Shown: in pieces, positions 7,119 through 13,998 of the stretch
Layout of the letters: every line of letters begins with the position of its first letter
Position numbering within the stretch: position 1 is the first letter of the stretch
Source: Syntrophaceae bacterium
GTDB taxonomy: Bacteria > Desulfobacterota > Syntrophia > Syntrophales > UBA2210
Length of the DNA stretch: 15,461 bases
Direction of reading: 5' to 3'
Assembly: GCA_030619435.1 (NCBI GenBank)
Contig: JAUXBI010000007.1
Location: 1-15,461, forward strand
The notes under the pieces: model-generated
Seen by the model: the letters and a program-made list of their open reading frames with translations, nothing else
Told to the model about the DNA's origin: nothing
The model's database searches: none
Program-made: the position numbers and the translations under genes

Positions 7119-7209
7119 TGAAAAGTCACTAAATGACCGATTATGAAAATTCACCCTTAATAATGTCATAATAATTGCGACTATGAATTTTCATGTTCCC
7201 GACTTTTCA
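7119..7209. repeat. nested inverted repeats upstream of the permease gene (possible operators)
   Basis: Inner arms ATGAAAATTCA (7143-7153) and TGAATTTTCAT (7184-7194) are an exact 11-base inverted pair with starts 41 bases apart, about four helical turns. Outer arms TGAAAAGTC (7119-7127) and GACTTTTCA (7201-7209) are an exact 9-base pair. Both share the theme TGAAAA...TTTTCA, as expected for repeated sites of one dimeric regulator, though a folded transcript cannot be excluded. They lie in the 344-base gap 7004-7347. The rest of that gap (7210-7347, next to the 3' end of rarA) holds no gene I can support; it has a short AT-rich patch near 7250-7270 but no convincing terminator. Confidence 0.5.
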
Positions 7210-7347
7210 CGATTTCCACTTTTCTCACGCCGGACTGTTCATTGTCAAGAAAATATTTCAATATATTTGGGATACGGTCAGAAACTGTTCAATCGGGATA
7301 AATTCCATGCCGTCACGCCACGCATGCGCATACGGACATTATCGCCA

Positions 7348-8700
7348 TCAACGGGAGGATTTATTATCATCAAGGGGAGACTTCTTTCTGATGCTGTACC
7401 ATTTTTCCATCCTGTCTTTTATGATCTTTTCATAGCCCCTGTTGGCAGGGGAGTAGTAGGTTCGGCCTTTTAATTTCTCGGGCAGATATTCCTGAGGAAC
7501 CTGGGCGTCCGGGAAGTCATGGGCGTACTTGTAACCTCTGCCGTAGCCGAGATCTTTCATGAGTCTTGTCGGCGCATTTCTTATGTGGAGAGGCACGGGG
7601 AGGGAGCCGGTCTTTCTTATATCTTCCTTCGCCCTTCCCAAACCCGCATACAGTGCGTTGCTCTTCGGAGCGGTTGCAAGATAAACCGCGGCCTGCGCAA
7701 GGGAAAGTTCTCCCTCGGGAAGCCCGATAAACTGAAATGCCTGCAGGGCGGATACCGCGACACCAAGCGCCGCCGGATCGGCGTTACCGACATCCTCGGA
7801 GGCAAACCTTATCATCCTGCGAAGGATAAAAAGCGGGTTTTCACCGGCCTCGAGCATACGCCCCAGCCAGTAGAGGGCGGCATCCGGATCACTTCCCCTG
7901 AGACTCTTGTGAAGGGCCGATATCAGGTTATAGTGTCCCTCGCCATTTTTATCATATTGGAGGGCTTTCTTCTGAAGCGCCTCTTCCGCTGATGCAAGTG
8001 TGATCCTTCCGGCAGACAATCCTGTCTCCCGGGCAAGCGATGCCACTGCTTCCAGATTGTTCAAAGCCGTGCGGGCATCTCCATCCGCCGCCCATATGAT
8101 ATGATCAAGGGCGTCATTGTCCACTACCAGAGAAAGTGTACCAAGCCCGCGCTCTTCGTCCCTGATCGCGCGTCTCAGAATAGCGGCGAGTTCTTCATGG
8201 GAATAGGGTTCGAGTACCATTACGCGTGTTCTGGACAGGAGAGGCGATATGACTTCAAAAGATGGATTTTCTGTGGTGGCGCCGAGAAGTGTAATCAGCC
8301 CGCTCTCCACATGCGGCAGAAAGGCATCCTGCTGCGCCTTGTTGAAACGGTGAATTTCATCAACAAACAATATCGTCCTTCTCCGGTGATAACGGATCTG
8401 CGACTTTGCCTCTTCTATTATCGCCTTGATCTCCTTTACTCCGGAGAGCACAGCGGAAATTGTTTCGAAATAGGATTTTGTCTCATTGGCGATTACGCGT
8501 GCCAGTGTCGTCTTGCCGGAGCCCGGCGGGCCCCAGAAGATAAGCGAGAAAAGATCATCCTCGTTGATGGCGTGGCAAAGCAGAGTGCCGGGACCGATAA
8601 GGTGGACCTGCCCCTCAAAATCTTCAAGGGTTTCAGGCCTCATCCTGTCCGCCAGAGGCCTGGTCATTGCTTCTTCGCCCTGTTGTTCAAAGATATCCAT
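7348..8700 (-). CDS. rarA: replication-associated recombination protein A (RarA/MgsA AAA+ ATPase)
   Basis: The 450-residue protein is a clamp-loader-related AAA+ ATPase that acts at stalled replication forks. Visible parts are [17 protein letters not shown] (residues 15-31), Walker A GPPGSGKT (57-64), Walker [12 protein letters not shown] (110-120), sensor 1 GATTENP (140-146) followed by an arginine-finger region SPLLSRTRV, and the C-terminal MgsA tetramerisation part with [15 protein letters not shown] and [15 protein letters not shown]. The last residues [16 protein letters not shown] are also typical. The start MDIFEQQ at 8700 fits family proteins. An in-frame ATG at 8733 would add 11 residues; neither has a good ribosome-binding site. 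It is transcribed away from the rodZ-like gene and is probably monocistronic. Confidence 0.95.
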   Translation of the reverse strand: MDIFEQQGEEAMTRPLADRMRPETLEDFEGQVHLIGPGTLLCHAINEDDLFSLIFWGPPGSGKTTLARVIANETKSYFETISAVLSGVKEIKAIIEEAKSQIRYHRRRTILFVDEIHRFNKAQQDAFLPHVESGLITLLGATTENPSFEVISPLLSRTRVMVLEPYSHEELAAILRRAIRDEERGLGTLSLVVDNDALDHIIWAADGDARTALNNLEAVASLARETGLSAGRITLASAEEALQKKALQYDKNGEGHYNLISALHKSLRGSDPDAALYWLGRMLEAGENPLFILRRMIRFASEDVGNADPAALGVAVSALQAFQFIGLPEGELSLAQAAVYLATAPKSNALYAGLGRAKEDIRKTGSLPVPLHIRNAPTRLMKDLGYGRGYKYAHDFPDAQVPQEYLPEKLKGRTYYSPANRGYEKIIKDRMEKWYSIRKKSPLDDNKSSR

Positions 8701-8779
8701 CGCACCGAACACTATCACAGAACTGCCGGACATTCCAAATTAGATTCTTCTCCAATTTAGTTGGGTAAGAGGGGCCAAG

Positions 8780-8793
8780 CCCGACTCGTCGGG
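8780..8793. repeat. CCCGAY-RTCGGG palindrome, copy 1
   Basis: CCCGAC-TC-GTCGGG is a perfect 6-base palindrome with a two-base centre, in the gap between divergent rarA and the rodZ-like gene. It can also pair with copy 2: GTCGGGAC (8788-8795) is the exact complement of GTCCCGAC (8805-8812). Confidence 0.6.
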
Positions 8794-8806
8794 ACAGTGG
8801 TAAAGT

Positions 8807-8820
8807 CCCGACTGGTCGGG
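8807..8820. repeat. CCCGAY-RTCGGG palindrome, copy 2
   Basis: CCCGAC-TG-GTCGGG lies 13 bases after copy 1. The tandem pair can fold as two small hairpins or as one larger hairpin with the loop AGTGGTAAA. The gap 8701-8970 otherwise holds no clear promoter: a TATAAG at 8845-8850 lacks a properly spaced -35. Confidence 0.6.
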
Positions 8821-8970
8821 AAAGGGTTTGTTTTCTAAAGACTTTATAAGTGCCCTTAACCTTCTTTCGCTAAGAGATTGAGACAATTTCTGTTGCTTCC
8901 CATGTGGATTAATGCTAAATATCGCGATATTTCTGAAGGAATCGGCATATCAACGTTATGGATAAAAGCT

Positions 8971-9903
8971 ATGGATAAAAAGGAAAACGACATCGATTCA
9001 AAAGAATTGAATGTGAGTCTTGAAGAGTCCACACTTGATTTGAAGTCAGTCAGGGAATCGAGGGGGCTTACCTTAAAGGATATCTCCTTCTCTACGAGGG
9101 TAAGCTATTCAAATCTCAAGGCTATTGAAGAGCAAAAATTCAAGCTGCTTCCGGAGCCGATATATGCCAGGGCTTTCATCGGCGCGTATGCCAGCGCCCT
9201 TGATATTGACGGCAAAAAGATTTTTTCACTCTATGACAAATATCTGGAAGGCCTGGAGCCGGATGAAAACGAGATTGAACTATTAAAAAAACTCGCAAGG
9301 AAAAAGAGTCACACGGGATTCTGGATCTGGCTGGCAATCGTATCATGTGTAATAGCGCTCATAGGATTCTTCCTTCTGTATCAATGGAATAAAGATGACC
9401 ACCGGGAAATGAAGGAGCAACCGCCTGTCGGAGAGATTCACAACTCCTCCGGGAATGTGTCCGCGGTAGAGAAAGATGGTGATGTCGGTAAAGGAGAAGA
9501 CAGAACGCTGGAGGTGGACGGTAAGCACCCGGAAGACCTTTCTGCGGCAGATGGTATGAAAAGCACAGGTTCAGTGATCGAAGAAGCAAGACAGCCGGAG
9601 ATTGAAGGTGAGCAGCCGAAGGAAGAAGTCGTTTCTGACAGAGATGTAGCCGGTGAAGGTGAGCCTTATGCTCTTGTAATAAAAGCGTCGGAATTAACCT
9701 GGATACAGATAAGCAAAGATCAAGAGCCGTTATTTGAGGTCATGTTAAGGCCGGGAGACCGGATTAGAGAAGAGACATCGGAAAAGTTCGACCTGATTAT
9801 TGGCAATGCAGCAGGTGTGAATATCAGTTTTCAGGGGAAGCCGCTTGGCTCTCTGGGAAAACATGGAGAGGTCGTTCACCTGACACTACCCGAGGATATG
9901 TGA
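8971..9903 (+). CDS. RodZ-like protein: cytoplasmic HTH, one membrane helix, C-terminal DUF4115
   Basis: From ATG 8971 the product is 310 residues. Residues 25-85 form a RodZ-type helix-turn-helix (SVRESRGLTLKDISFSTRVS, then LPEPIYARAFIGAYASAL), residues about 116-137 form one membrane helix (GFWIWLAIVSCVIALIGFF), then a long Glu/Gly-rich disordered linker (about 140-255) and a C-terminal beta domain ending in LGKHGEVVHLTLPEDM. The C-terminal block with WIQISKD and LRPGDRI matches the DUF4115 domain. RodZ links MreB to the membrane during rod-shape growth; in many Deltaproteobacteria such genes are annotated only as HTH proteins. The frame is open upstream to TTG 8878 with ATG 8902, but residues before 8971 look non-native (LLLPMWINAKYRD). 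No strong ribosome-binding site marks any start. Confidence 0.85.
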   Translation: MDKKENDIDSKELNVSLEESTLDLKSVRESRGLTLKDISFSTRVSYSNLKAIEEQKFKLLPEPIYARAFIGAYASALDIDGKKIFSLYDKYLEGLEPDENEIELLKKLARKKSHTGFWIWLAIVSCVIALIGFFLLYQWNKDDHREMKEQPPVGEIHNSSGNVSAVEKDGDVGKGEDRTLEVDGKHPEDLSAADGMKSTGSVIEEARQPEIEGEQPKEEVVSDRDVAGEGEPYALVIKASELTWIQISKDQEPLFEVMLRPGDRIREETSEKFDLIIGNAAGVNISFQGKPLGSLGKHGEVVHLTLPEDM

Positions 9904-9963
9904 AACAGGCGTTGACAAAAACAGTCTTATAATCTAGTTTCAGAAGCGGAAACCATCAAAACC

Positions 9964-9977
9964 CCCGATTTATCGGG
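9964..9977. repeat. CCCGAY-RTCGGG palindrome, copy 3
   Basis: CCCGAT-TT-ATCGGG lies in the 138-base gap between the rodZ-like gene and tatA. It has no following T-run, so it does not look like a terminator. It is identical to the core of copy 4. Confidence 0.6.
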
Positions 9978-10041
9978 AGAGGATTTCAAAAAAACTGGAA
10001 GACAGGGATTAAGATGCCCTGCATTAAGAGGTGGGTTAAGT

Positions 10042-10233
10042 ATGTTCGGAATAGGCATGCCCGAGTTATTGATTATACTGGTAATTATACTTATTATCTT
10101 TGGAGCTGGAAAGCTTCCCGAAATAGGGGGAGCCATAGGTAAGGGTATTAAGAATTTCAAGAAATCTTTCCAGGATCAAGATGACGTGGAAAGCTCCGAA
10201 GACCCCAGGAAGATCAACGACGACAAGAAATAA
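10042..10233 (+). CDS. tatA: twin-arginine translocase subunit TatA/TatE
   Basis: The 63-residue protein has the TatA pattern: a short N-terminal membrane helix ([15 protein letters not shown], residues 7-21), the FGxGKLPE hinge, an amphipathic helix ([16 protein letters not shown]) and an acidic, Lys-containing tail. TatA oligomers form the pore-like part that passes folded, cofactor-bearing proteins across the inner membrane. It is short and lacks the longer coiled tail of TatB. No tatB or tatC lies in the window, so this is an orphan tatA. AGAGGTGG (10028-10035) precedes the ATG at a workable distance. It follows the rodZ-like gene by 138 bases and converges on ssb. Confidence 0.94.
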   Translation: MFGIGMPELLIILVIILIIFGAGKLPEIGGAIGKGIKNFKKSFQDQDDVESSEDPRKINDDKK

Positions 10234-10234
10234 A

Positions 10235-10262
10235 CCACTCCGCAACAAAGGTTGCGAAGTGG
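10235..10262. terminator. bidirectional terminator between tatA and ssb
   Basis: CCACT-C-CGCAAC and GTTGCG-A-AGTGG form a hairpin of 11 base pairs with one mismatch and a four-base loop AAAG, starting one base after the tatA stop. On the - strand it is followed by TTTATTTCTTG, a fair T-run for ending ssb. On the + strand the following sequence (CAGCTCGTTTCT) is a poor T-run. Confidence 0.62.
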
Positions 10263-10288
10263 CAGCTCGTTTCTAGAGGTCTCACCCG

Positions 10289-10702
10289 TTAAAAGGGGAC
10301 ATCGTCTTCAGGTATCGTCGATCTCGCAGGGGATGAGATTCCGTTGCCCGGTCCTTCCGATTGATAGGTTCCCTGTTCCTTTCTTTCCAGCATCTGCATG
10401 TTGGAGGCAACTATCTCTGTGGTGTAACGCTTGTTACCATCTTTGTCATCCCAGGCCCTTGTTTGCAGCCGGCCTTCTATATAGACCAGTCTTCCCTTGG
10501 CCAGGTAGTTGCCACATATCTCCGCCAGTTTTCTGAAAGTGACAATTCTGTGCCACTCCGTTTTCTGAACCCTTTCCCCGTTCTTGTCTTTCCACTGTTC
10601 ATCAGTGGCCATGTTAAAATTGGTTACCATGGTACCATCCTGGGTATATCTTACCTCCGGATCCGCTCCCAGTCTTCCAATCAATATAACTTTGTTAACC
10701 AT
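10289..10702 (-). CDS. ssb: single-stranded DNA-binding protein
   Basis: The 137-residue protein has the SSB OB-fold at residues 1-108: start [20 protein letters not shown], then [21 protein letters not shown] and [13 protein letters not shown] short Gly/Ser-rich linker follows, and the end is the acidic tip EDDVPF that recruits replication and repair partners. It acts as a tetramer coating single-stranded DNA. The start has GGGGAGAG upstream. The gene has its own near-consensus promoter at 10742-10770 and is not beside rpsF/rpsR, its common neighbours elsewhere. It is convergent with tatA. Confidence 0.97.
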   Translation of the reverse strand: MVNKVILIGRLGADPEVRYTQDGTMVTNFNMATDEQWKDKNGERVQKTEWHRIVTFRKLAEICGNYLAKGRLVYIEGRLQTRAWDDKDGNKRYTTEIVASNMQMLERKEQGTYQSEGPGNGISSPARSTIPEDDVPF

Positions 10703-10741
10703 TTGTCTCTCCCCGCAGTTTCTTTATGAAATAGTGCGCAA

Positions 10742-10770
10742 ATTGTATTGCTGAACTGTATCGCTGTCAA
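10742..10770 (-). promoter_or_regulatory. sigma70-type promoter of ssb
   Basis: On the - strand TTGACA (10765-10770, 6/6) and TACAAT (10742-10747, 5/6) are separated by exactly 17 bases. Transcription would start near 10735, giving a leader of about 33 bases. This is the best promoter match in the window. Confidence 0.78.
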
Positions 10771-10817
10771 TGAATTATTTGTGATTTTATGTTAGCATGA
10801 AAATTATATATTCTCCA

Positions 10818-10846
10818 TTGACTTCATTTGTATTATTAAGTACAAA
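10818..10846 (+). promoter_or_regulatory. candidate promoter of the uppP-ftsK-rimO unit
   Basis: TTGACT (10818-10823) and TACAAA (10841-10846) are spaced by 17 bases, 5/6 and 4/6 to consensus, back to back with the ssb promoter. The palindrome copy 4 lies between it and uppP, so it would be transcribed in the leader. Confidence 0.35.
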
Positions 10847-10860
10847 AATCGTGTGTGTCC

Positions 10861-10878
10861 ATCCCGATTTATCGGGAT
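10861..10878. repeat. CCCGAY-RTCGGG palindrome, copy 4 (extended)
   Basis: ATCCCGAT-TT-ATCGGGAT is an 18-base palindrome, followed at once by another half unit (TTATCGGGATTA). It would lie in the leader of the uppP transcript, about 50 bases before the start codon. Confidence 0.6.
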
Positions 10879-10927
10879 TTATCGGGATTATCCATATTAC
10901 TCCTGAGAAATAGGAAAGGAACAATCT

Positions 10928-11752
10928 TTGAATCTTTGGGAAGGGCTCTTGCTTGGCGTAATACAGGGGTTGACGGAATTTCTTCCTGTGAGCAGTTCCG
11001 GTCATCTGGTAATAGTGCAAAGTTTTATAAAGGGGTTTCAGCAGCCGGGAGTACTGTTTGATGTTATGCTGCATTTCGGGACGCTTCTGGCGGTGCTGGT
11101 TTTTCTAAGGAGAGAAATTCTGAATATCCTGACATCACTTATCCCGGCTGGATGGTTCCGGAATTCCGAGAGAGGCCTTGACAGCATGCAGGTGCGTGCC
11201 GGGAGGAAAATGGCCCTCTATATTATCACAGGGACGGTATTTACAGGGATTATAGGTCTGTCATTCGAGGAGAGGATACACCATCTTTTTACATCCGTAA
11301 CGACAGTTTCTTTTATGCTGCTTATCACCGGTGTACTGCTGTTTATATCCGACAGGTTTCAGGGCGGCAGGGTGGAAAAGGACATGAATATAATCGACAG
11401 CGTGGTAATCGGAATTGTCCAGGGAATTTCGCTGATTCCCGGAATGTCGAGATCCGGCTCCACGATAGCCTTCGGCATCTTCAGGGGGCTGGATGGCGAG
11501 ACAGCGGCCAGATTTTCATTTTTACTCTCCATTCCCGCAATATTGGGCGCAGTTGTACTTGAGTCAAAATATATCGGGATGATACCCTCAGGTGATATAG
11601 CCGTATATCTTACAGGAATGGTTATCGCCGCTGTAACCGGGTTTCTGACGCTGAGACTTCTGCTCTTTATTATCAGGAAACATAAGTTGAGTATATTTGC
11701 TTATTACTGCTGGATCCTTGGAATTTCCACATTGATTATTAAGGTAATTTAA
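10928..11752 (+). CDS. uppP: undecaprenyl-diphosphate phosphatase
   Basis: The 274-residue integral membrane enzyme dephosphorylates undecaprenyl diphosphate so that the lipid carrier can be reused in peptidoglycan and other surface-glycan synthesis. The two signature repeats are present: GLTEFLPVSSSGHL (residues 15-28) and GISLIPGMSRSGSTIAF (about 165-181), which hold the catalytic Glu, Ser, His and Arg residues. About eight hydrophobic segments are visible and the length is typical. The start codon is TTG 10928 with GGAAAGGAA shortly upstream; the M-N-L-W-E-G start matches the family. It leads a run of closely spaced + strand genes. Confidence 0.96.
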   Translation: MNLWEGLLLGVIQGLTEFLPVSSSGHLVIVQSFIKGFQQPGVLFDVMLHFGTLLAVLVFLRREILNILTSLIPAGWFRNSERGLDSMQVRAGRKMALYIITGTVFTGIIGLSFEERIHHLFTSVTTVSFMLLITGVLLFISDRFQGGRVEKDMNIIDSVVIGIVQGISLIPGMSRSGSTIAFGIFRGLDGETAARFSFLLSIPAILGAVVLESKYIGMIPSGDIAVYLTGMVIAAVTGFLTLRLLLFIIRKHKLSIFAYYCWILGISTLIIKVI

Positions 11753-11771
11753 ATTAGATATATCAGCTATC

Positions 11772-11777
11772 GGAGGG
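11772..11777 (+). promoter_or_regulatory. Shine-Dalgarno GGAGGG that decides the ftsK start
   Basis: GGAGGG directly abuts the TTG at 11778, which is too close for use. The next in-frame TTG at 11784 is six bases away and fits well. Confidence 0.55.
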
Positions 11778-11783
11778 TTGAAT

Positions 11784-13997
11784 TTGAGTAAGAAAGACGC
11801 AGGCAGAGAAAATAGAAGGCTCAAGGAAATAACAGGCATTGTATCCCTTGCTATTGCTGCCTTTGTATTTTTATGTCTCTTTTCCTATAATCCCCACGAT
11901 CCTTCTCTCACGCATTATGTGGCCGGTAAGGTGCAGGTAGCCAATTACGGAGGCCTTGTAGGCTCCTATCTCTCCGATGGTATGCTCAGAATTTTCGGCA
12001 TGACATCCTATCTCTTTTCTGTGCTGCTTGTACTCTTCTCTTTCAAGCTGTTCCTTGGCGGAAAGTTCAGAATGGCTTTTTCTTCCGCCTTTGGTTTTGT
12101 AGGCCTTGTGTTTGCCATATCGGCGCTTCTGGCGGCAAAATATGGCGCTATCTCCTTTTCCGGCGTGGATTTCAACGCAGGCGGACTTCTCGGGAAGTCT
12201 TCATTGAGAGTATTGTATTCCTACCTGAACCACATGGGGACCAACATTATTCTAGCTGTTATCCTTGTTATATCCCTAATGGTTACGCTTGATGTTTCGC
12301 TTGTGGCGCTTATGAGAAGGCTGGCAATATTGCTGTCGAGCACACTGCTGAGGTTCAAAACATTTATGGTGGTAGGAATGGGGAGATTGAGAAGGAAAAA
12401 GACTGTCATAAAACAGAAAAAATCCGGAGTGTCGAGAAATATCCCGGTTATCTCCGATGAGCTTGTGAAGCAGGAAGAAAAGAGAAAGGACGAGCAAGCC
12501 TCCTTTGAGTTTTTGCATCTGGAAGGAACATTCACGCTTCCTCCCCCGACCCTTCTTGACAAGGTAGAGATCAGGAATACGAGAATGAAAAGAGAAAGTC
12601 TTATTATGAATTCCCGTATCCTTGAGAAAAAGCTGGCAGATTTCGGAGTGGAAGGCAGCGTTACAGAGGTTAAGCCGGGTCCTGTTGTCACCATGTACGA
12701 ACTCCAGCCGGCGGCCGGTGTAAAGATAAACAGGATAACCAATCTTTCCGATGACCTGGCCCTGGCATTGAAGGCGCAGAGTATCAGAATATTAGCACCC
12801 ATTCCCGGCAAGGCGGCAATCGGTATCGAAATCCCCAATCAGGAGAGAGAGCCGGTATCCCTCAGAGATGTTCTCGAAAGCGAGGAATTCCTGGAATCAA
12901 AGCACAAATTGCCCATAGCGCTTGGAAAGAATATTATGGGGAGAACGGTGATAGCCGATCTTGCTAGGATGCCTCATCTTCTTATAGCGGGGACAACCGG
13001 TTCGGGCAAGAGCGTATCTCTCAACGCCATGATATGCAGTATACTGTTCAAGGCAACGCCGGACGAAGTAAAGTTCATAATGATTGACCCGAAAAGGCTT
13101 GAATTGTCAGGGTATGAAGGAATACCGCATCTCCTTCACCCGGTGGTAGTCAATCCCAAGGAGGCGTCGCAGGCGCTGCAATGGACTGTCGATGAAATGG
13201 AAAGACGGTATGCCGTAATAGCCGGAATGGGTGTTAAGAGCATAGAGCGATACAACAGGCTGGTGGAGAAGGAGCAAAACGAAGCCAAAAAGCAGATATC
13301 GGGATTTTCTGCTCCGGTTTCCGAAGAAGAGTCCGAGATGGCTCCGGAGAAAATGCCCTACATAATTGTTGTCATAGATGAACTGGCCGACCTGATGATG
13401 GTGGCTCAGAGGAACGTTGAGACATCTCTCGCCCGGCTCGCGCAGATGGCACGAGCTGCGGGGATACATCTCATCCTGGCGACGCAGAGGCCCTCTGTTG
13501 ATGTTATTACCGGTATCATAAAGGCCAATTTCCCCACGCGTATATCGTTTCAGGTATCATCAAAAGTTGATTCGAGAACAATACTTGACCAGCTCGGCGC
13601 CGAGAAACTCCTCGGGGCGGGCGATATGCTTTTTGTCCCACCGGGTACATCGAAAATGGTGCGTATCCATGGCGCTTTTGTTTCTGACAGAGAGATTACA
13701 GAAGTTGTAAGCTTTATTGCGAAACAGGGGAAGCCCTTCTACGATGAATCTATATCCCATTATAACCCGGAACAAGAAGGGGCAAGAGCGGGAGAAGAGT
13801 TTGACGAAAAGTATGATGAGGCGGTCGAACTGGTTACCGATCTTGGTCAGGCCTCCATCTCTCTGGTCCAACGATATATGAAGATAGGATATAACAGGGC
13901 CGCCCGCATTGTAGAAAAAATGGAGGCGGAAGGTGTTGTAGGTCCATCAGACGGCGCCAAACCCCGCAAGGTATTAGCCGGAAAGCTTTCCCGATAA
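11784..13997 (+). CDS. ftsK: FtsK/SpoIIIE-type DNA translocase
   Basis: The 737-residue protein pumps DNA at the division septum to resolve chromosome dimers and clear DNA from the closing septum. The N-terminal part has four membrane helices (first at about residues 15-35, last NIILAVILVISLMVTLDVSL). A short basic linker leads to the motor: alpha domain (DFGVEGSVTEVKPGPVVTMYEL), beta domain with Walker A GTTGSGKS (403-410), and Walker B YIIVVIDELADLMM (Asp532, Glu533). ATQRPSVDVITG follows. The C-terminal gamma winged-helix (ASISLVQRYMKIGYNRAARIVEKM) reads polar DNA motifs. The linker is short compared with E. coli FtsK. A TTG at 11778 would add two residues. The gene lies 31 bases after uppP and one base before rimO. 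Confidence 0.97.
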   Translation: MSKKDAGRENRRLKEITGIVSLAIAAFVFLCLFSYNPHDPSLTHYVAGKVQVANYGGLVGSYLSDGMLRIFGMTSYLFSVLLVLFSFKLFLGGKFRMAFSSAFGFVGLVFAISALLAAKYGAISFSGVDFNAGGLLGKSSLRVLYSYLNHMGTNIILAVILVISLMVTLDVSLVALMRRLAILLSSTLLRFKTFMVVGMGRLRRKKTVIKQKKSGVSRNIPVISDELVKQEEKRKDEQASFEFLHLEGTFTLPPPTLLDKVEIRNTRMKRESLIMNSRILEKKLADFGVEGSVTEVKPGPVVTMYELQPAAGVKINRITNLSDDLALALKAQSIRILAPIPGKAAIGIEIPNQEREPVSLRDVLESEEFLESKHKLPIALGKNIMGRTVIADLARMPHLLIAGTTGSGKSVSLNAMICSILFKATPDEVKFIMIDPKRLELSGYEGIPHLLHPVVVNPKEASQALQWTVDEMERRYAVIAGMGVKSIERYNRLVEKEQNEAKKQISGFSAPVSEEESEMAPEKMPYIIVVIDELADLMMVAQRNVETSLARLAQMARAAGIHLILATQRPSVDVITGIIKANFPTRISFQVSSKVDSRTILDQLGAEKLLGAGDMLFVPPGTSKMVRIHGAFVSDREITEVVSFIAKQGKPFYDESISHYNPEQEGARAGEEFDEKYDEAVELVTDLGQASISLVQRYMKIGYNRAARIVEKMEAEGVVGPSDGAKPRKVLAGKLSR

Positions 13998-13998
13998 A

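Noticed and set aside
7183-7473. Open frame of 96 codons on the + strand between the permease and rarA
   Set aside because: It overlaps the 3' end of rarA, starts inside the inverted repeats and has no ribosome-binding site or recognisable domain.
8101-8760. Open frame of 219 codons on the + strand opposite rarA
   Set aside because: rarA on the - strand has full AAA+ motifs over this span; the + strand product has no recognisable domain.
9912-9933. TTGACA and TATAAT upstream of tatA
   Set aside because: Both hexamers are perfect but only 10 bases apart, far short of the 16-18 needed for a sigma70 promoter.
12221-12838. Open frame of 205 codons on the - strand inside ftsK
   Set aside because: It is antisense to the conserved FtsK alpha domain and membrane part; composition is that of a shadow frame.
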